In this document: positions 13,301-24,001 of the stretch, one piece after another
How positions within the stretch are numbered: the stretch's first letter is position 1
Layout of the letters: every line of letters starts with the position of its first letter
Made by a program: the position numbers and the translations under genes
The notes under the pieces: model-generated
Databases searched by the model: none
Told to the model about the DNA's origin: nothing
Seen by the model: only the letters and a program-made list of their open reading frames with translations
Assembly (NCBI GenBank): GCA_027922465.2
Contig: BQMF02000053.1
Location: forward strand, 248,001 to 312,000
Direction: 5' to 3'
Length of the DNA stretch: 64,000 nucleotides
DNA from: Turritopsis dohrnii
Taxonomy: Eukaryota > Cnidaria > Hydrozoa > Anthoathecata > Oceaniidae

Positions 13301-16300
13301 CAAACATTAAACTCTACGGCGTAAACCTTGTGAAATGTGTCTGGGTTAGTGAGGGTAAGGTACGTGCTGGCTTAGCCTCATTTGTTCAAATACTTTTATA
13401 AGCGTTTTGACCGTAATAATGTAATGTTTGAATCCTATCACATAAACATACTAAGCAGCGAGGAAACCAAATCTCTTGGTTTTCGTCTTTCTGTCACGTG
13501 ACATACGTTTCATGCAACTCTTTAAATAACCGTCACGAAATTGAATGCCGTTATTATTTTCAATCGATTATTTGATTGGCATGCTGTTAAAATCTAACAA
13601 TAGAGTAATTGAAAAAACATAATTACACAAAACGGGAAGAGAACTATCTATTATGATGAATTTTGAAAAGCAAAAGTATAAAAAAACTCTTGTACATTCG
13701 ATGTTAATGATCATCATAGTTTATTAAGCCGAGCTAGCGAGACAACGATATAAAAGTAAGTCGACATTTTACCAAGGGGGGAGGAGAAAGTATTGTAGAA
13801 ATATCTTTGAATTATTTTTTTTTTAACCTCTGACTGGTCGAAACTATATGGTTAACACCATAAAAAAATTTTATACGTTAATCTTTTTAATCGGTTATGA
13901 AATTCATTAGCATGTTTGTCATGATATCCTTCGAATAAAGTATCAGGGATTTTTTCTTCGTCTGTCATAGAATGTAAAGACTGGTTCCAGATATGGTGGA
14001 AATATGTTTGTACTGAAACTCGTTATACTTGTGGTGAACGCATATTTGGTGTTAACGGCTGAGACATGCCTTGTGGATGATATGTACAAAACTAGAACGT
14101 TTACTCCGGACAGTATTCCAGGAAACGCCACAAAGTTCTCCATTGTTGGACTTTGGCCCAGTATGGCGACGCTGAAAAACCGATATAACCGAAGCGGTTT
14201 TGTTTGGTTCGAAGCAGCAAAATTCGCACTTAACGAAATCAACCGGTTGCTGTCCTCTCTACGTGTGCCTGTTCTGTTGGAGATGATCGCGTACGACACA
14301 TGCAACAGTATCGAAATAGCACAGTCGGCACTGCTAGAGATCTTACTAAATTCAACGACAATTACACCGACGAGTAACGACACGTGTACCGACTGTTGTT
14401 GTTTATCGAAACGAAACAACGTTCTTGGTGTTGTCGGACCAGCATCCTCAGCGACAGTTGATATGATTGAGAAGTTACTCTCCCCGCATTATATGCCAGT
14501 CGTTAGCTACTCCGCAACTAGCGTGCGGTTCGACAATAAGGAGATATACCCAACGTTTCTCAGAACAATACCTGCAGATAACTACCAAGGGAGGATGATC
14601 TTGGATATACTGTTACATTACAAATGGAGTTATGTATCTATCATCGCTAATGACAACGAATATGGTCGTATGGGATTTGATGAACTTAGAAAGCTGTTCG
14701 AACGTAGCCACATATGCACTGCTGTCGAGGCGTATTTCTCTTACCCAATCAAAGAAAGCGAAATGAACACTATTATAGACAGTATAAAAAAAGAGCCCAA
14801 AGCTAATGTGGTCATCGTATGGGCGTCAGGTGTAAGGTCAAAGAAATTCTTAGAAATAGCAACAAATTATGGATTGCGTGGAAAAACATGGATCGTAACA
14901 GAATCCGTAGGAACCAGCCCTTCTTTTTTGAACTTGCACGCAGGCGTGGCACAAGGGCTGTTGAGCGTGGTTCCATATGCTGGCGTGTACACAGACTTCG
15001 AAGAGTATTTTAAGAAAAAAACCTATGCGAAAGATCGTGAAAATAATCTGTGGTTGAGAAACTTTTTCGAATACAGCTTAAAACTCGACAACGATAGCTT
15101 ACTCAACGCCACAATGGAGCGCTATTGGCACAATATTCCACTTACTAAGAATGGCTACGTCAGAAACGCCATATATAGCTACGGATATGCTCTCAAAGAT
15201 TACGTCACTGACAATATGGTGTGCAGGAAAGACCAACAATGCGAGTTGCCAGCAGGAGAATTCAATATCACACACTTTTTTGAGAACTACTTGCGGAAGG
15301 TACAATATCCAACGCTATCAACGTCCCTTGCAAGTTTTGACAGTAAAGGGAACACCAATGCAGTACAGTATCACTTGCACTCTATACAGCTCAGACAGCA
15401 AAAACTACAGTGGACCAAGCTAGGAGAATGGAACCGATCCTCAGGTATACACATTCACAAAAAAAATCTTATATGGGCAAATAATGAAAGCAGCACACCA
15501 CTATCTATATGTTCCAACACTTGTACTCAAGGCTATACGTCAGTACCACATGGTTCAAAAAAGTGTTGCTGGAAATGCATTAAATGTCCGACAGGCGAAA
15601 TAAAGCCGGAAGTGGGAAATCATGAATGCCAGAAATGTCCGGAAGGAAAAAACCCGAATAGCATAAGGACAGAATGCATCGAGATAAAAGAACATTTTAT
15701 AGATTACAAAGACACGCAAGGCCTGATCTTATGTTGTGTCATAGCACTGACATTTCTGATTGCGCTATTTTTTCTCATCATCTTCATCAAGTATCGTCGC
15801 ACACCGATCGTTATGTCATCGCAGTACCACATCTCCATCCTGCAACTATCAAGCTTTCTCATCTTACCATTGTGCATGATACTGTTTGTAGGGAGACCAA
15901 CAAAAACCATTTGCACGCTCAGAATTAGTAGTCTCGGAATATTACTTTCGCTAGCCTACTCATTTACACTGATTAAAACGCAGAGGTTGATACAGATTTT
16001 TCGAGCACGATTTGTGATAACCAAAAGTCACAAGCGTAGGACGTTATCGTTCGACGTAAGCCTCGTGGCGCTGTTAGTGTTCATCAACATAGCTACCATG
16101 TTTGTTTTTTATCTACAGAAACCGTTCGACATTGTCTACAAAAAACAAACCGATGATAACATCCAGATCGGCTGCAACACCAAGTCGGTATATTTCATCC
16201 AGATCCTTTACGCCATGCTGTTATCTCTAACATGTGGGGTGCAAGCATTCCGAGCGCGGAAATTACCTCAACTTTACAACGAGACACGGTTGATAACAAT

Positions 16301-19300
16301 GGCGATGTTTGCATCAAACACGACATTAGTGATTATGTTCCCTTTGTATCAGAGCGCAGAAAACGTCACCGATGCAACATTTTCCAGTTGTCTTTTAGTA
16401 TTATGCAGCAACGTCCTTCTATTGCTCATCATGTACAGTTACAAAGTACATATCATGTTGATGAGACCACAGTTGAACTCACTAGAAGCTTTCCATACAA
16501 GTAGACTTGATGACATCACCCGCAGGGTTAGCAAGGACTTGCAGAGAAGAAGTCGAGCGAGTAGTAGCTTCTTGGATATCGAACCATCCGAGGACGGTAC
16601 ACAAATTCATTCTCCGAATCTGAATCGTGAACAGACCTCGTGTGAAAAACCACGAAAACTATTTCGGATTCCAAAATTTATGAAATCCCTGTTCCAAAAG
16701 AATCAGACCCAGAAAAAGAAATCGGCTACCGTCATTGTTAACGAACCTCCAATTAGGGCGATAATGGAGGAAGAGGGGAGTTCAGAAAATGCAACAGCAG
16801 CCGAAAAACAATTTAGCAATTCCAAATTAAATGATCTTTATTATTAAGAATTTTAATAGTTTGTATGAATTTGTATAAATTTTTAAATAATGATGACCTA
16901 TGCAATTACACGTTTCAATACCTTACGCCAGACCTTGTTGTCATGGTGACATGAAATTGTTAAGAAAATGTTCGGATTTTATTTATCTACATATCGTCGT
17001 TTCAGTTTAAATGTTAATAGGAAAAGTTGGGGTATGTAACATAGTTCCACTACATAGCATATTGCCAGCGATACACTAGGCTACTAACAGCTTGAAAAAA
17101 TCATTGTAAGTAAACGTGTACGTCAGCCTATTAATAAAATAAATGGAAAACAAAAATATCAAGTATAACGTTGCGAAACTAAAGCACTTTCGATGCATTA
17201 CAAAAAAGTAATTGATAGCTATCTTAATGACTCACGGTTACCATAGTTACTTGGTCATGATGACTACTGATGTGAAATGTTTGTGACAAAAATGCGAATG
17301 TCATCAAGCGAAACCATGCTTAAAGTGGTCAGGTTGATAGTTAATTGTTTTTGGCGTGCTGACATTATGTCGAATTAGCAACTTTCCTGCACAATTTTGG
17401 TTCCAATTTTTGGGGAATATCACTAAAACCTTCATGTCGAAACACCTTCGCAAAAACATTTTGACTGCTGAGAAGATCTTCAACTTCAGCATAACGAAAT
17501 AGTAATGATCATTCGTTGAAAAATCAATGCGAACTGTATATGCATCTACCGGTTTCAAACCAGCTAATCTTTATGGTTAAAACCTTGTTAAATTTGTTTG
17601 GGAGGGTGAGGTTTTGGCCAAGTGATGTCTCGTTCTTCCAAACGCTTTTAACAGAGTTTTCACTGAGAAGTTTGATGGTTTGAAACCGGTAGATGCATAC
17701 CCTCCGAAAGAGTGCATTTCTATAGAAATATATACATTATTTCTATAAAAACTAGCCGCCAAGGCGGCGTCGCTCGCTGCCCATGTCCAACTGCTCTGTA
17801 TCACTGTATCAATAAACGTCAAATTTCCTTATAAACGGCTCGTGTACAACTTGTGTTCAACCAGAAGCAGATTCGAAGTCACAACCTCTGGTAAAACCAA
17901 TCTTTTATCAGTGTAACAATACACTCAAAACGTAGAGAGAGAAAACTTCAAATTTTTATTAGCTTTTGTTTTAAAAAAGTTACGCGCTCTAACATGGGTG
18001 CTATCAAACGTAAGCGGGAAATCGTTTCTCTTCTTAAAAAGATCACTCTGGAGGAGAGAAAAAAGGCACGTGCTAAATGAATAAATAGAATAAAAAAACG
18101 TTCGATCAGAACGCTTAACAATTAAAAGAATAAGAAGAAATTAATTTATTAAAAGAAAAGCAAAAAAAAAAAAACATTTTGTTTTAATATGATACTCTTT
18201 TTTTACCTATCGGTTTTTTAACATTTTGATTGCTCAAAAAAAAGTTCACCCGTCTCAGACAGTCAGGCAAGAGTTAGTGGCAAACCGAACATATGCTGCC
18301 ACGTTCTGCCACTGCTGCTTTTTGTCCAAAATGTTTAATCAGTTAGTTTCTTTGTATTTAGTTGATGTATTGTTTTCAAAGCCAAGTCAACGTGGAATAT
18401 AAAACTAACAATAATAATGAAAACAAAACGTTGGTCCTATTAGTTCATCAGCCAAAAAAAGTCACGCTCGATTGGGGTTGCAATGTATATGCTTCGAACT
18501 CACGTCGCACACAAAAAAAGAAATAATTTCGCTCACAACTCAATCTACCATTTTGCGTGACTTACAAACAAACGAACAAACAAACAGACAGACGGAGAAT
18601 CGGCTATTAATATATAGATGCTCTTCATCGCAGTGACTTGGCCATTTTGTCCTCTGGATACAGTGTTCATAATAGAAAGGGAAAAAATGTCGTTGATAAA
18701 ATTCTTATTCTAAAAGGAAAGTTGAAAATAATAAATGCAATACCGTTTTGAGATATCGGGGAGATGTCTGACCCCAACCCCTAAAATAACAAAATCAAAT
18801 TAAGTTAAAATTTCTATGGCAAACTGTATAAAACGAAAAGAGGAACTTTTCCGTCCGCATCAGAACGTTTGAGATTCATATTATACAATATACGGTCAGA
18901 CATCAGTTGAATTCTACTGTGTGTGTGTGCAGTTGTTTCAAACTGCCAGCAAAAAGAACTCAGGAAAAAAATGTAATGAAAAAATAACAGGACATCCTGT
19001 TTCAAGAGATCTGAAAATATTTTAGGTTAGCAGCGATTCCGCTCCGGAAAATCTCGAGGCGGGAAAGGTACTTCAAAATTTTCCGCTTAAAAAACTTTTA
19101 AAACGTAACCTTTTCATGAATTACGTCATTACCAAACATCGCTTCGTTTTTAAGTTTATGGATTATTACGTGCTTAACCTTAATGAAAGAATTTCAGGAA
19201 AAATTTTTCCCTGAGGTGACGTTTCTCTTTGTAAACAGCACAAACGCCATTAATATTCAGTTTGAGAGATTTTGTTTGTTGTGACGTAATCAGGTCTATT

Positions 19301-21533
19301 CCTTTAAATTCACCACACCGAAATTTCTTACGTAATCATTCAACTCACATTCTACAGTAGCAACGACATGTAAGTAACCTTGTTGGTCAGCCATGGTCAG
19401 ACATGGTCAGATATGGTCAGAACTTACCAGTGATCGAATAACCTGGAAATGACCTTCTTCAACCGTTACTGCTTGTTTCTCATCGAGCGGTTCCCAGTTA
19501 CTTGTCAGTGTTCCCTTAAACCATGTTCCTCTTGTTATTGGGAACGGATTTTCTAAGGAATTAAATGGTTTTATCAAGAAAAGAAAAAATAATGTAAACA
19601 TTAAAAAAAACCTCCTGGGAATCAGAAATAAACAAAACATCGAAATTTGAAATGCAGTCGAGTACTCTCGATGGACCGGATAAAAAGCTCGTCGTATTAT
19701 TAATAACTTGTAAATTCTACATAATATTGAAACCACGGTGTGGCATTATTTTCTAATGAGACATTATTTTCTATTACACTTCACTGTCGATTTGACGAAA
19801 TATTTTGCTTCAAAACATTTGCTAACAATGAGAAACTTAACCTATGTAACTACTGGGTAATCGAGAATAAGAGAGGCTTTTATTAGACAAATTTTTTGAA
19901 AAATCACTGAGATGGACTACTGAGATTTTCAGACATACACACACTTTTTCAATGAAAATGCTCTTCATTGCAGTGACTTTTTGACGATTTTGCCTACTGG
20001 GGGGCTTCAGCCAGAGCTGACTGTTGGAATAGGATTCCGTCGCCGTCGTCGTCGTCGTCGTCTATGATTTTTAAGATTATTCTGGTCAGTACTATTACGT
20101 GCAAAAAAGACCATGCAATAAACTTGGTTTACAGGTTGATAGATCTCAGTTTTTTAATCAAAACGACTTAATAAAATCTGTCCTTTGGGCACTTCATAAA
20201 GTTAACAAGATTTCACACCCAAGGTTACGCCCGGTCTTTCCTTTCAGATGAGTCTGTTAGACTCGTCGCTCTAACAAATAACAGTGGAACCTTTTTCTTG
20301 GAAATATTTGACTTCTTTGAACTGAAAACACCCTGTTTACTAACCTTTCCAATAGATTGATCTACACTCTCTCCTGAAAATATTAACTTCATAAACAGCT
20401 GCGAGGACTGTGGGATTAGGAGCAATCGATTCGTCAACATTTTCAGGATTCAACCAAGGTGATTGCAGATCTTCTGGTAAAGATCTGAAATTGAAATGGT
20501 ATATATTTGCAGGACTTGGAAAAATTTAGTTACAACTTCATAAATCTTCTTAAAAACTGTGGCGCTTAGTATCACCCAGCTGCAATCCGAGTTCCCGTCT
20601 TGATAAGCCATCCTAATGTGCTTTTAAAGCAGTCTGTCAGTCCATGTAAATCATAGAATACATTCACACTCGCCTTCGTGCAAGTTAGACGGTCAAGTCA
20701 ACTACTAGCTGAAAGTAGGTTAGCAGAAGAACCGACCATTACAGAGCATGCTGAAGGACTTGAAAGTCAAGGGTTATTTACCTTGCAGAAACTACTTCGG
20801 GTAGCAACTTTCGCATAATTTGGACGGATGAAAAGAATTTTTCTTTAAAAAAAACCCTTTAATTTCGCTTAAAAAACTTTCGTGTTTCATCAATTTAATT
20901 TTAAAAGGAGTTAACTCTTTCGCGAAAATGACCCAAAAAGTTTCTACTTGCGAAAGTAAAGATTTCACCTGAAAAACATAATACCCTGACCTATTTTTCT
21001 CTATTCGCAAAATCAAAACCTCAGGAGGCCTTGAAATGCCTTTAACACTACTTTAAAAGGAAATCGTATTAGAAATCAACTGCTATCCAAGAAAACGGTA
21101 AGCATTGAGTCGCATCAACCCAGCTGACAAAATCGCTAAAAAGTCACTGCGACGAAGATTTTTATTGAAATAGTGTTTTTTATTTCTACAGAAATGTACT
21201 CCTTCGCAGCATTATTCAACAATTTTGTCCACTGGGAATTTACAAAATAAAAATCAGATACCTGTAAACATGCTCAATACTTAGAGAGTCAGCACCACAA
21301 AATGGTATCCATTTTTTCTCTTCTTGATAAAACCATCGAACCTTTTCAGCGCTCAGTGGTTGCAATTGCTCGAAATGTTTCAGAACAGATGGTGGCGTGG
21401 AATTAGTTGTCTGTACTGTTAGTTTTGGTGGCGGAGGGCGTACAGGTGATGATGCGCCAGATTCAACAATTTGTGGCGGAGGGCGTACTGGCGATGATGC
21501 ACCGGATTTACCATCTTGTGGTATTTCAGCCAT
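4400..21533 (-). CDS. DDHD1-type phosphatidic-acid-preferring phospholipase A1
   Basis: Intracellular phospholipase A1 family acting on phosphatidic acid and related lipids at membranes. Exons (minus): 21533-21262, 20484-20345, 19552-19428, [one unresolved], 11635-11522, 11256-11115, 11038-10923, 10421-10264, 10229-10021, 7150-6958, 5763-5617, 5160-4905, 4596-4400. All joins have GT-AG sites and matching phases except across the unresolved exon, giving about 689 aa plus roughly 20. The ATG at 21533 precedes a duplicated SGASSPVRPPP segment. A WWE-like segment (VRWFYQEEKKWIPFCGADSL) and a second WWE-like piece (TRGTWFKGT) follow. Next come FLVHGMGQ, FFPIEWRTKL, and the lipase nucleophile elbow IIAHSLGSV (AHSLG where the family usually has SHSLG). 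The DDHD domain has GSPLGVFLVMRGIRP, DPVAYRLEPV and RIDYVL. Order and spacing match DDHD1 better than DDHD2 (no SAM segment seen). The missing exon must be 3n+1 nt between 19428 and 11635. Confidence 0.9.
4766..4886 (-). mobile_element. Palindromic MITE copy 3, in last DDHD1 intron
   Basis: Full-length reverse-oriented copy (CCTGGGCAAATTTGTTG ... TTTTGCCCATTTGGG). It fills 121 of the 308 nt of the intron 4904-4597 and ends 18 nt from the splice donor. Confidence 0.9.
5487..5565. repeat. Hairpin in DDHD1 intron
   Basis: AATAGTTTCATGTTATGCAC and GATTGTTGTG... ...GGCATGAAACTAT are inverted copies separated by about 30 nt, forming a long stem. No coding. Possibly a solo MITE of a family not otherwise seen in this window. 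Confidence 0.55.
6044..6178 (-). mobile_element. Rearranged palindromic MITE copy 4
   Basis: Reverse-oriented copy, diverged. Its central TTCTATAGAAGAA(A/C)ACGCCCTATTTCAGTG unit is tandemly duplicated, so the element is longer than usual. Confidence 0.65.
6240..6325. repeat. Two tandem 41-bp units
   Basis: A unit starting TGTGTTTACGAAGAAAACTA and ending in a TTG run occurs twice head to tail. Confidence 0.8.
7621..8660 (+). repeat. ~127-bp satellite array A
   Basis: About eight head-to-tail monomers spaced 123-129 bp. Each contains GTCAAATTCGAAATCAGCAC, a GATCTGTGCAAAATTTCATG block and AAATTTGGTCCAAATTTGGC. The first copies are diverged and the middle ones nearly identical. It lies in the DDHD1 intron 7151-10020. 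The reverse complement of the same monomer forms array B at 46.5 kb. Confidence 0.92.
8812..8973. repeat. ~155-bp dispersed repeat, copy 1
   Basis: Begins AACAACATTCTTATTACGAA and includes CTCAAGCAAGCTATAACACA and GGATGTATATTTTCATG. It is about 95% identical by eye to 12736-12896 in the same orientation. No coding. Confidence 0.85.
8974..10020. other. Rest of DDHD1 intron 7151-10020
   Basis: AT-rich sequence without convincing exons on either strand. No further repeats recognised. Confidence 0.5.
10620..10680. repeat. Three tandem 19-bp units
   Basis: TTGTCAAATATTTCGGATC repeated three times in a DDHD1 intron. Confidence 0.85.
11653..11770 (+). mobile_element. Palindromic MITE copy 5, beside a DDHD1 acceptor
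   Basis: Full-length copy lying about 17 nt upstream (in gene direction) of the acceptor of exon 11635-11522, so the branch-point region would fall in or next to it. Confidence 0.85.
12499..12578. repeat. Hairpin repeat (CCTCGTACCC family)
   Basis: TACCTAGGGTTTCGTACCC and GGCAAGAAACCCTGGGTACG form inverted arms around TTTCGATATACGGACG / ACTATCGAAAA. Confidence 0.8.
12736..12896. repeat. ~155-bp dispersed repeat, copy 2
   Basis: Same orientation and extent as 8812-8973, sharing CAGCGCATTTTATGTTCTCA and AGCTATAACACAAACTTCTG. Confidence 0.85.
14004..16847 (+). CDS. Class C G-protein-coupled receptor, intronless
   Basis: A single 947-codon exon encodes a complete receptor of the metabotropic glutamate/calcium-sensing/taste class. 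It has a signal peptide (~1-19), a Venus-flytrap ligand domain (~40-480, with ILGVVGPASSA-like and TFLRTIPADNYQGR motifs), a nine-cysteine domain (~502-560, CSNTCTQGY, CCWKCIKCP, CQKCPEG), and seven membrane segments (~571-825). TM7 ends YKVHIMLMRPQLN, close to the family PKxY...RPExN ending but lacking the PK. A 120-residue polar cytoplasmic tail is rich in Ser/Arg. Ligand cannot be read with confidence; it is probably an amino acid or small molecule. The ATG at 14004 is the first in frame after a TAG at 13968-13970. The gene lies wholly inside a DDHD1 intron on the opposite strand. Lack of introns in a family usually split suggests retrotransposition followed by fixation (inference). An AATAAA lies near 17132. 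Confidence 0.93.
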   Translation: MFVLKLVILVVNAYLVLTAETCLVDDMYKTRTFTPDSIPGNATKFSIVGLWPSMATLKNRYNRSGFVWFEAAKFALNEINRLLSSLRVPVLLEMIAYDTCNSIEIAQSALLEILLNSTTITPTSNDTCTDCCCLSKRNNVLGVVGPASSATVDMIEKLLSPHYMPVVSYSATSVRFDNKEIYPTFLRTIPADNYQGRMILDILLHYKWSYVSIIANDNEYGRMGFDELRKLFERSHICTAVEAYFSYPIKESEMNTIIDSIKKEPKANVVIVWASGVRSKKFLEIATNYGLRGKTWIVTESVGTSPSFLNLHAGVAQGLLSVVPYAGVYTDFEEYFKKKTYAKDRENNLWLRNFFEYSLKLDNDSLLNATMERYWHNIPLTKNGYVRNAIYSYGYALKDYVTDNMVCRKDQQCELPAGEFNITHFFENYLRKVQYPTLSTSLASFDSKGNTNAVQYHLHSIQLRQQKLQWTKLGEWNRSSGIHIHKKNLIWANNESSTPLSICSNTCTQGYTSVPHGSKKCCWKCIKCPTGEIKPEVGNHECQKCPEGKNPNSIRTECIEIKEHFIDYKDTQGLILCCVIALTFLIALFFLIIFIKYRRTPIVMSSQYHISILQLSSFLILPLCMILFVGRPTKTICTLRISSLGILLSLAYSFTLIKTQRLIQIFRARFVITKSHKRRTLSFDVSLVALLVFINIATMFVFYLQKPFDIVYKKQTDDNIQIGCNTKSVYFIQILYAMLLSLTCGVQAFRARKLPQLYNETRLITMAMFASNTTLVIMFPLYQSAENVTDATFSSCLLVLCSNVLLLLIMYSYKVHIMLMRPQLNSLEAFHTSRLDDITRRVSKDLQRRSRASSSFLDIEPSEDGTQIHSPNLNREQTSCEKPRKLFRIPKFMKSLFQKNQTQKKKSATVIVNEPPIRAIMEEEGSSENATAAEKQFSNSKLNDLYY
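17512..17760 (-). mobile_element. MITE copy split by a TIR element
   Basis: The left piece GTTGAAAAATCAATGCGAA and right piece CGAAAGAGTGCATTTCTATA belong to one reverse-oriented MITE. Between them lies an insert (~17534-17702) bounded by TATGCATCTACCGGTTTCAA and its inverted copy TTGAAACCGGTAGATGCATA, with CGAA on both sides. The insert interior carries the AAACCTTGTTAAATTTG repeat. Confidence 0.7.
18616..18662 (-). mobile_element. MITE fragment
   Basis: ATGCTCTTCATCGCAGTGAC and TTTTGTCCTCTGG match one end of the palindromic MITE; the other half is missing. Confidence 0.6.
19384..19420. repeat. Short tandem repeat (CATGGTCAGA)n
   Basis: Three to four 10-11 bp units, 8 nt from the donor of DDHD1 exon 19552-19428. 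Confidence 0.75.
19886..20001 (-). mobile_element. Palindromic MITE copy in DDHD1 intron
   Basis: Reverse-oriented, with AAATCACTGAGATGGA and GAAAATGCTCTTCATTGCAG arms and CTACTGGGG end. The central part has a small rearrangement. Confidence 0.8.
20038..20062. repeat. (CGT)n microsatellite
   Basis: Run of CGTCGCCGTCGTCGTCGTCG. Confidence 0.85.
21119..21236 (+). mobile_element. Palindromic MITE copy next to DDHD1 exon 1
   Basis: Full-length, CCCAGCTGACAAAATCG ... TTTTGTCCACTGGG. It ends 25 nt from the donor of DDHD1 exon 1 at 21262. Confidence 0.88.
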
Positions 21534-21630
21534 TTACAACTTTTACACCATAATTTATTTTTACTTTTTGTAAAACTGAAGTACAAGTCGTAAAAGGAAA
21601 AGAGCAGAATAACAGCGTTTCGTGAAAATG

Positions 21631-21738
21631 TAGAAAAAAATCACTTACATGAAGAGCATTTTTGTTGAAATAGTGTGTATATTTCTATAGAAATACACTC
21701 CTTCGTAGTGGCTTTACAATTATACTCAAATTGACCCA
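21631..21738 (+). mobile_element. Palindromic MITE copy between ATP5PB and DDHD1
   Basis: The only recognisable element in the 371-bp gap between the DDHD1 start codon and the ATP5PB stop. It is therefore part of the DDHD1 upstream region. Confidence 0.85.
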
Positions 21739-21904
21739 GAACAGTAATCAAAGTAAACGGTTGTTATAAATTGCAATATCGATATTTATAAAAATTTACT
21801 GACTGACCCAAGACACAATAGAACAGACAGAGAAAGTATTTGCTGAAAAAAATATTTTCCAGTGTTACACAATTTTACATTAACACATTTTCATAGAACA
21901 TATT

Positions 21905-22624
21905 CTAAGCTTTAACAGTTGCAGCTAGCGCGTCGAGATCTCGAATGCATTGAGCAATAGCATCGCTCTCCTGCTTAGGTGAGATACTACCAATGACTTG
22001 TTTTTCCACCCACGATGCGATGTGCTCCTCTTCGATGCTCTGTTCAAGTTTTTGCAAGTCGATTTGATAGTCCAACCTTTTCTTTACCTCCGTTTCGACT
22101 TCGTTTAATCGTCGACGGTATTCCAAATCCAATCTCATTTCATTGTTAGACTTGATGATTTCGAAGAACTCTTTTCGGTTTTCAAGAATGGCTGCACCAC
22201 TTTCTTCCGCCTCGATCTGTGCTTCCATCGCGGAAATTTTAGCAATTTTTCCTTTGTTTAGGTTATCCAATATGTCATTTCTTCGTTCATCCAACATCTT
22301 AGCAAGGGTAGGTCCGACAGCTTTTGATAATTGATAACCAGTGAATCCCATGGCAAATAGTAGTAAAACTTCATCGTTAATTATAAAAATTTCCTTGGAG
22401 AGAAGATAAGAAACCAATCCAATTTGAAACATTGTGGCGCCAGACGAACCACCCAAATCTTTGTACATCTGCCAGGCTGGCCATGCTGTTTTGTTCCACG
22501 CACTTTTGCCATCATTAGCACTAGATACTGAAAATGACCGCTGACCTGAAGCTAACAAACATGGTTTGACAATTTGGTGAAGTAACAGACCATTTCGTGT
22601 CACTGTTGATAATCGCGATAGCAT
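21905..22624 (-). CDS. ATP5PB: Mitochondrial ATP synthase F0 subunit b
   Basis: 239-aa subunit b of the mitochondrial F1F0-ATP synthase, part of the peripheral stalk that holds F1 against rotation. The N-terminus is basic and hydroxylated (MLSRLSTVTRNGLLLHQIVK), typical of a matrix-targeting peptide, with a likely cleavage near RSFSVSSA. Two hydrophobic segments follow (~64-80 and ~85-105, including FQIGLVSYLLSKEIFIIN and VLLLFAMGFTGYQLSK), then a long charged coiled coil (~110-225, e.g. LDERRNDILDNLNKGKIAK). Length fits animal homologues. The coding part is a single exon; CGTATTTTTAG directly abuts the ATG, so an intron in the 5' UTR is likely. It lies on the same strand as DDHD1, 371 bp upstream of it. 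Confidence 0.93.
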   Translation of the reverse strand: MLSRLSTVTRNGLLLHQIVKPCLLASGQRSFSVSSANDGKSAWNKTAWPAWQMYKDLGGSSGATMFQIGLVSYLLSKEIFIINDEVLLLFAMGFTGYQLSKAVGPTLAKMLDERRNDILDNLNKGKIAKISAMEAQIEAEESGAAILENRKEFFEIIKSNNEMRLDLEYRRRLNEVETEVKKRLDYQIDLQKLEQSIEEEHIASWVEKQVIGSISPKQESDAIAQCIRDLDALAATVKA

Positions 22625-24001
22625 CTAAAAATACGAATTTGAAATTATTTTTACTTTACCTATCAAGAATAAATTCATAAAGTATCATTTTTAAAGATCA
22701 GTTTTTGTGTGTTTTAAGCCTTGCCTTGCTTACACACAGAAAAAAGACTTCATCTTTCCCTTAAATTTTTGCAAGAATAACAACCAATAATGCTGAAGTT
22801 TGTTGATCACAGTGAAGTATAATTTATGCCGCATCATTTTTTTCCTGAATTTTTCCTGAATTCACTCAGGATGGAAAAGATAACCTCACTCCAAATACAA
22901 CAAAAACAAATTTGGGTTTCTTGTTGTTGTCATTATTATTAATAGCTATTCCATGATGAGCTCTTCAGTTCCTAAAGATACTGTAACTAATAAGTGTGGA
23001 GATTAGATAGTCTTACAGCATTTAAAGCCCCAATCTATACTATGAGTGATGTACTGGTGACAAGGCACACACACTAAACATCAGTCGTTGAGTGCTGAGT
23101 GATTGAATGATTCAACCTGTTATAATTGGTAGCATTTCTTTCTGGAATAAACCGTTTTAGATGCAGATGTTTCGAAATTGAAATATTGACTCAGAAAGAC
23201 AGAAAATATATCATGTACTTTTTGGACAAGCTTTTTATTATGTCACTCTTTGCAAGAAATTGGATATAATTATCTCATTTTTTACCATACAAAACCCCAT
23301 TAGCAGTCACTTTATCAATCAAATTCGAAGTTTGCAGGTGACATCCAAAACTATATGAATCGTGCATTTTCTAGCATAATAGCAATCTTAATTCACACCA
23401 ATTCACCGAGCACAAAGGAAATTCCACATTGGTAAACTAGCATGTAGCTTTAGCTAAAAATGCCCCCGCCCTCAAGCATTCCAATTTGTACACATTGCAA
23501 GCTATACAACAGAAACAAAAACAAAAAAAACTTTGTTACTTTTTGTTATCTCTTGGTGCTATGTCACACTGATTATAATTTATACCTTTCAAAAAGTGTA
23601 ATTAAGGCTTAACAAGTAATATCAGAAAGTATTGGCTACAAACAAAAGAAATGTGTATTTAATTGTATTCCACGGTGTAACTCGCTTACGCTTGCTGCGG
23701 GGGCAAAAAGCTAGTGGTACAAAGCTGGGTAGACATTATAAGTTTTAGCTTTCAAAATTTTAATTCGTACACTTTGGATAATATAGATTGACATTAACAA
23801 TTGATAAACAGCTCAGGAAAACCTTCATGTAAGCAATCATGTACGCCACAAATATCTTCACCCGTTTGAAGAGGTAACCTAATCAGTTGGGATTTGTCCA
23901 AACAAGTCACAATGTCCCCATAGAATGTCATCCTTAATTTTTTTAACAAAAACAAAACATGCACTATACATTATATAACTTCATATACTATACAATACAT
24001 G
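22625..24001. other. Upstream region of ATP5PB
   Basis: Should contain the ATP5PB promoter and 5' non-coding exon on the minus strand. No coding exon, RNA gene or repeat recognised. Confidence 0.5.

Larger units (their letters stand above)
11771..13980. other. DDHD1 intron, downstream of the GPCR in gene direction
   Basis: No exon recognised. It contains a hairpin-family copy (12499-12578), the second 155-bp dispersed repeat (12736-12896) and a copy of the AAACCTTG repeat (13317-13430). Otherwise AT-rich filler. Confidence 0.5.
16848..19427. other. DDHD1 intron between GPCR and exon 19552-19428
   Basis: Holds a nested repeat at 17512-17760, a MITE fragment at 18616, and a 29-codon plus-strand ORF at 17994 (starts MGAIKRKREIVSLLKK) of unknown meaning. 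A minus-strand frame near 18840-18945 (ending SDADGK) has a plausible acceptor and resembles the missing DDHD1 exon, but its donor phase does not fit. Confidence 0.45.
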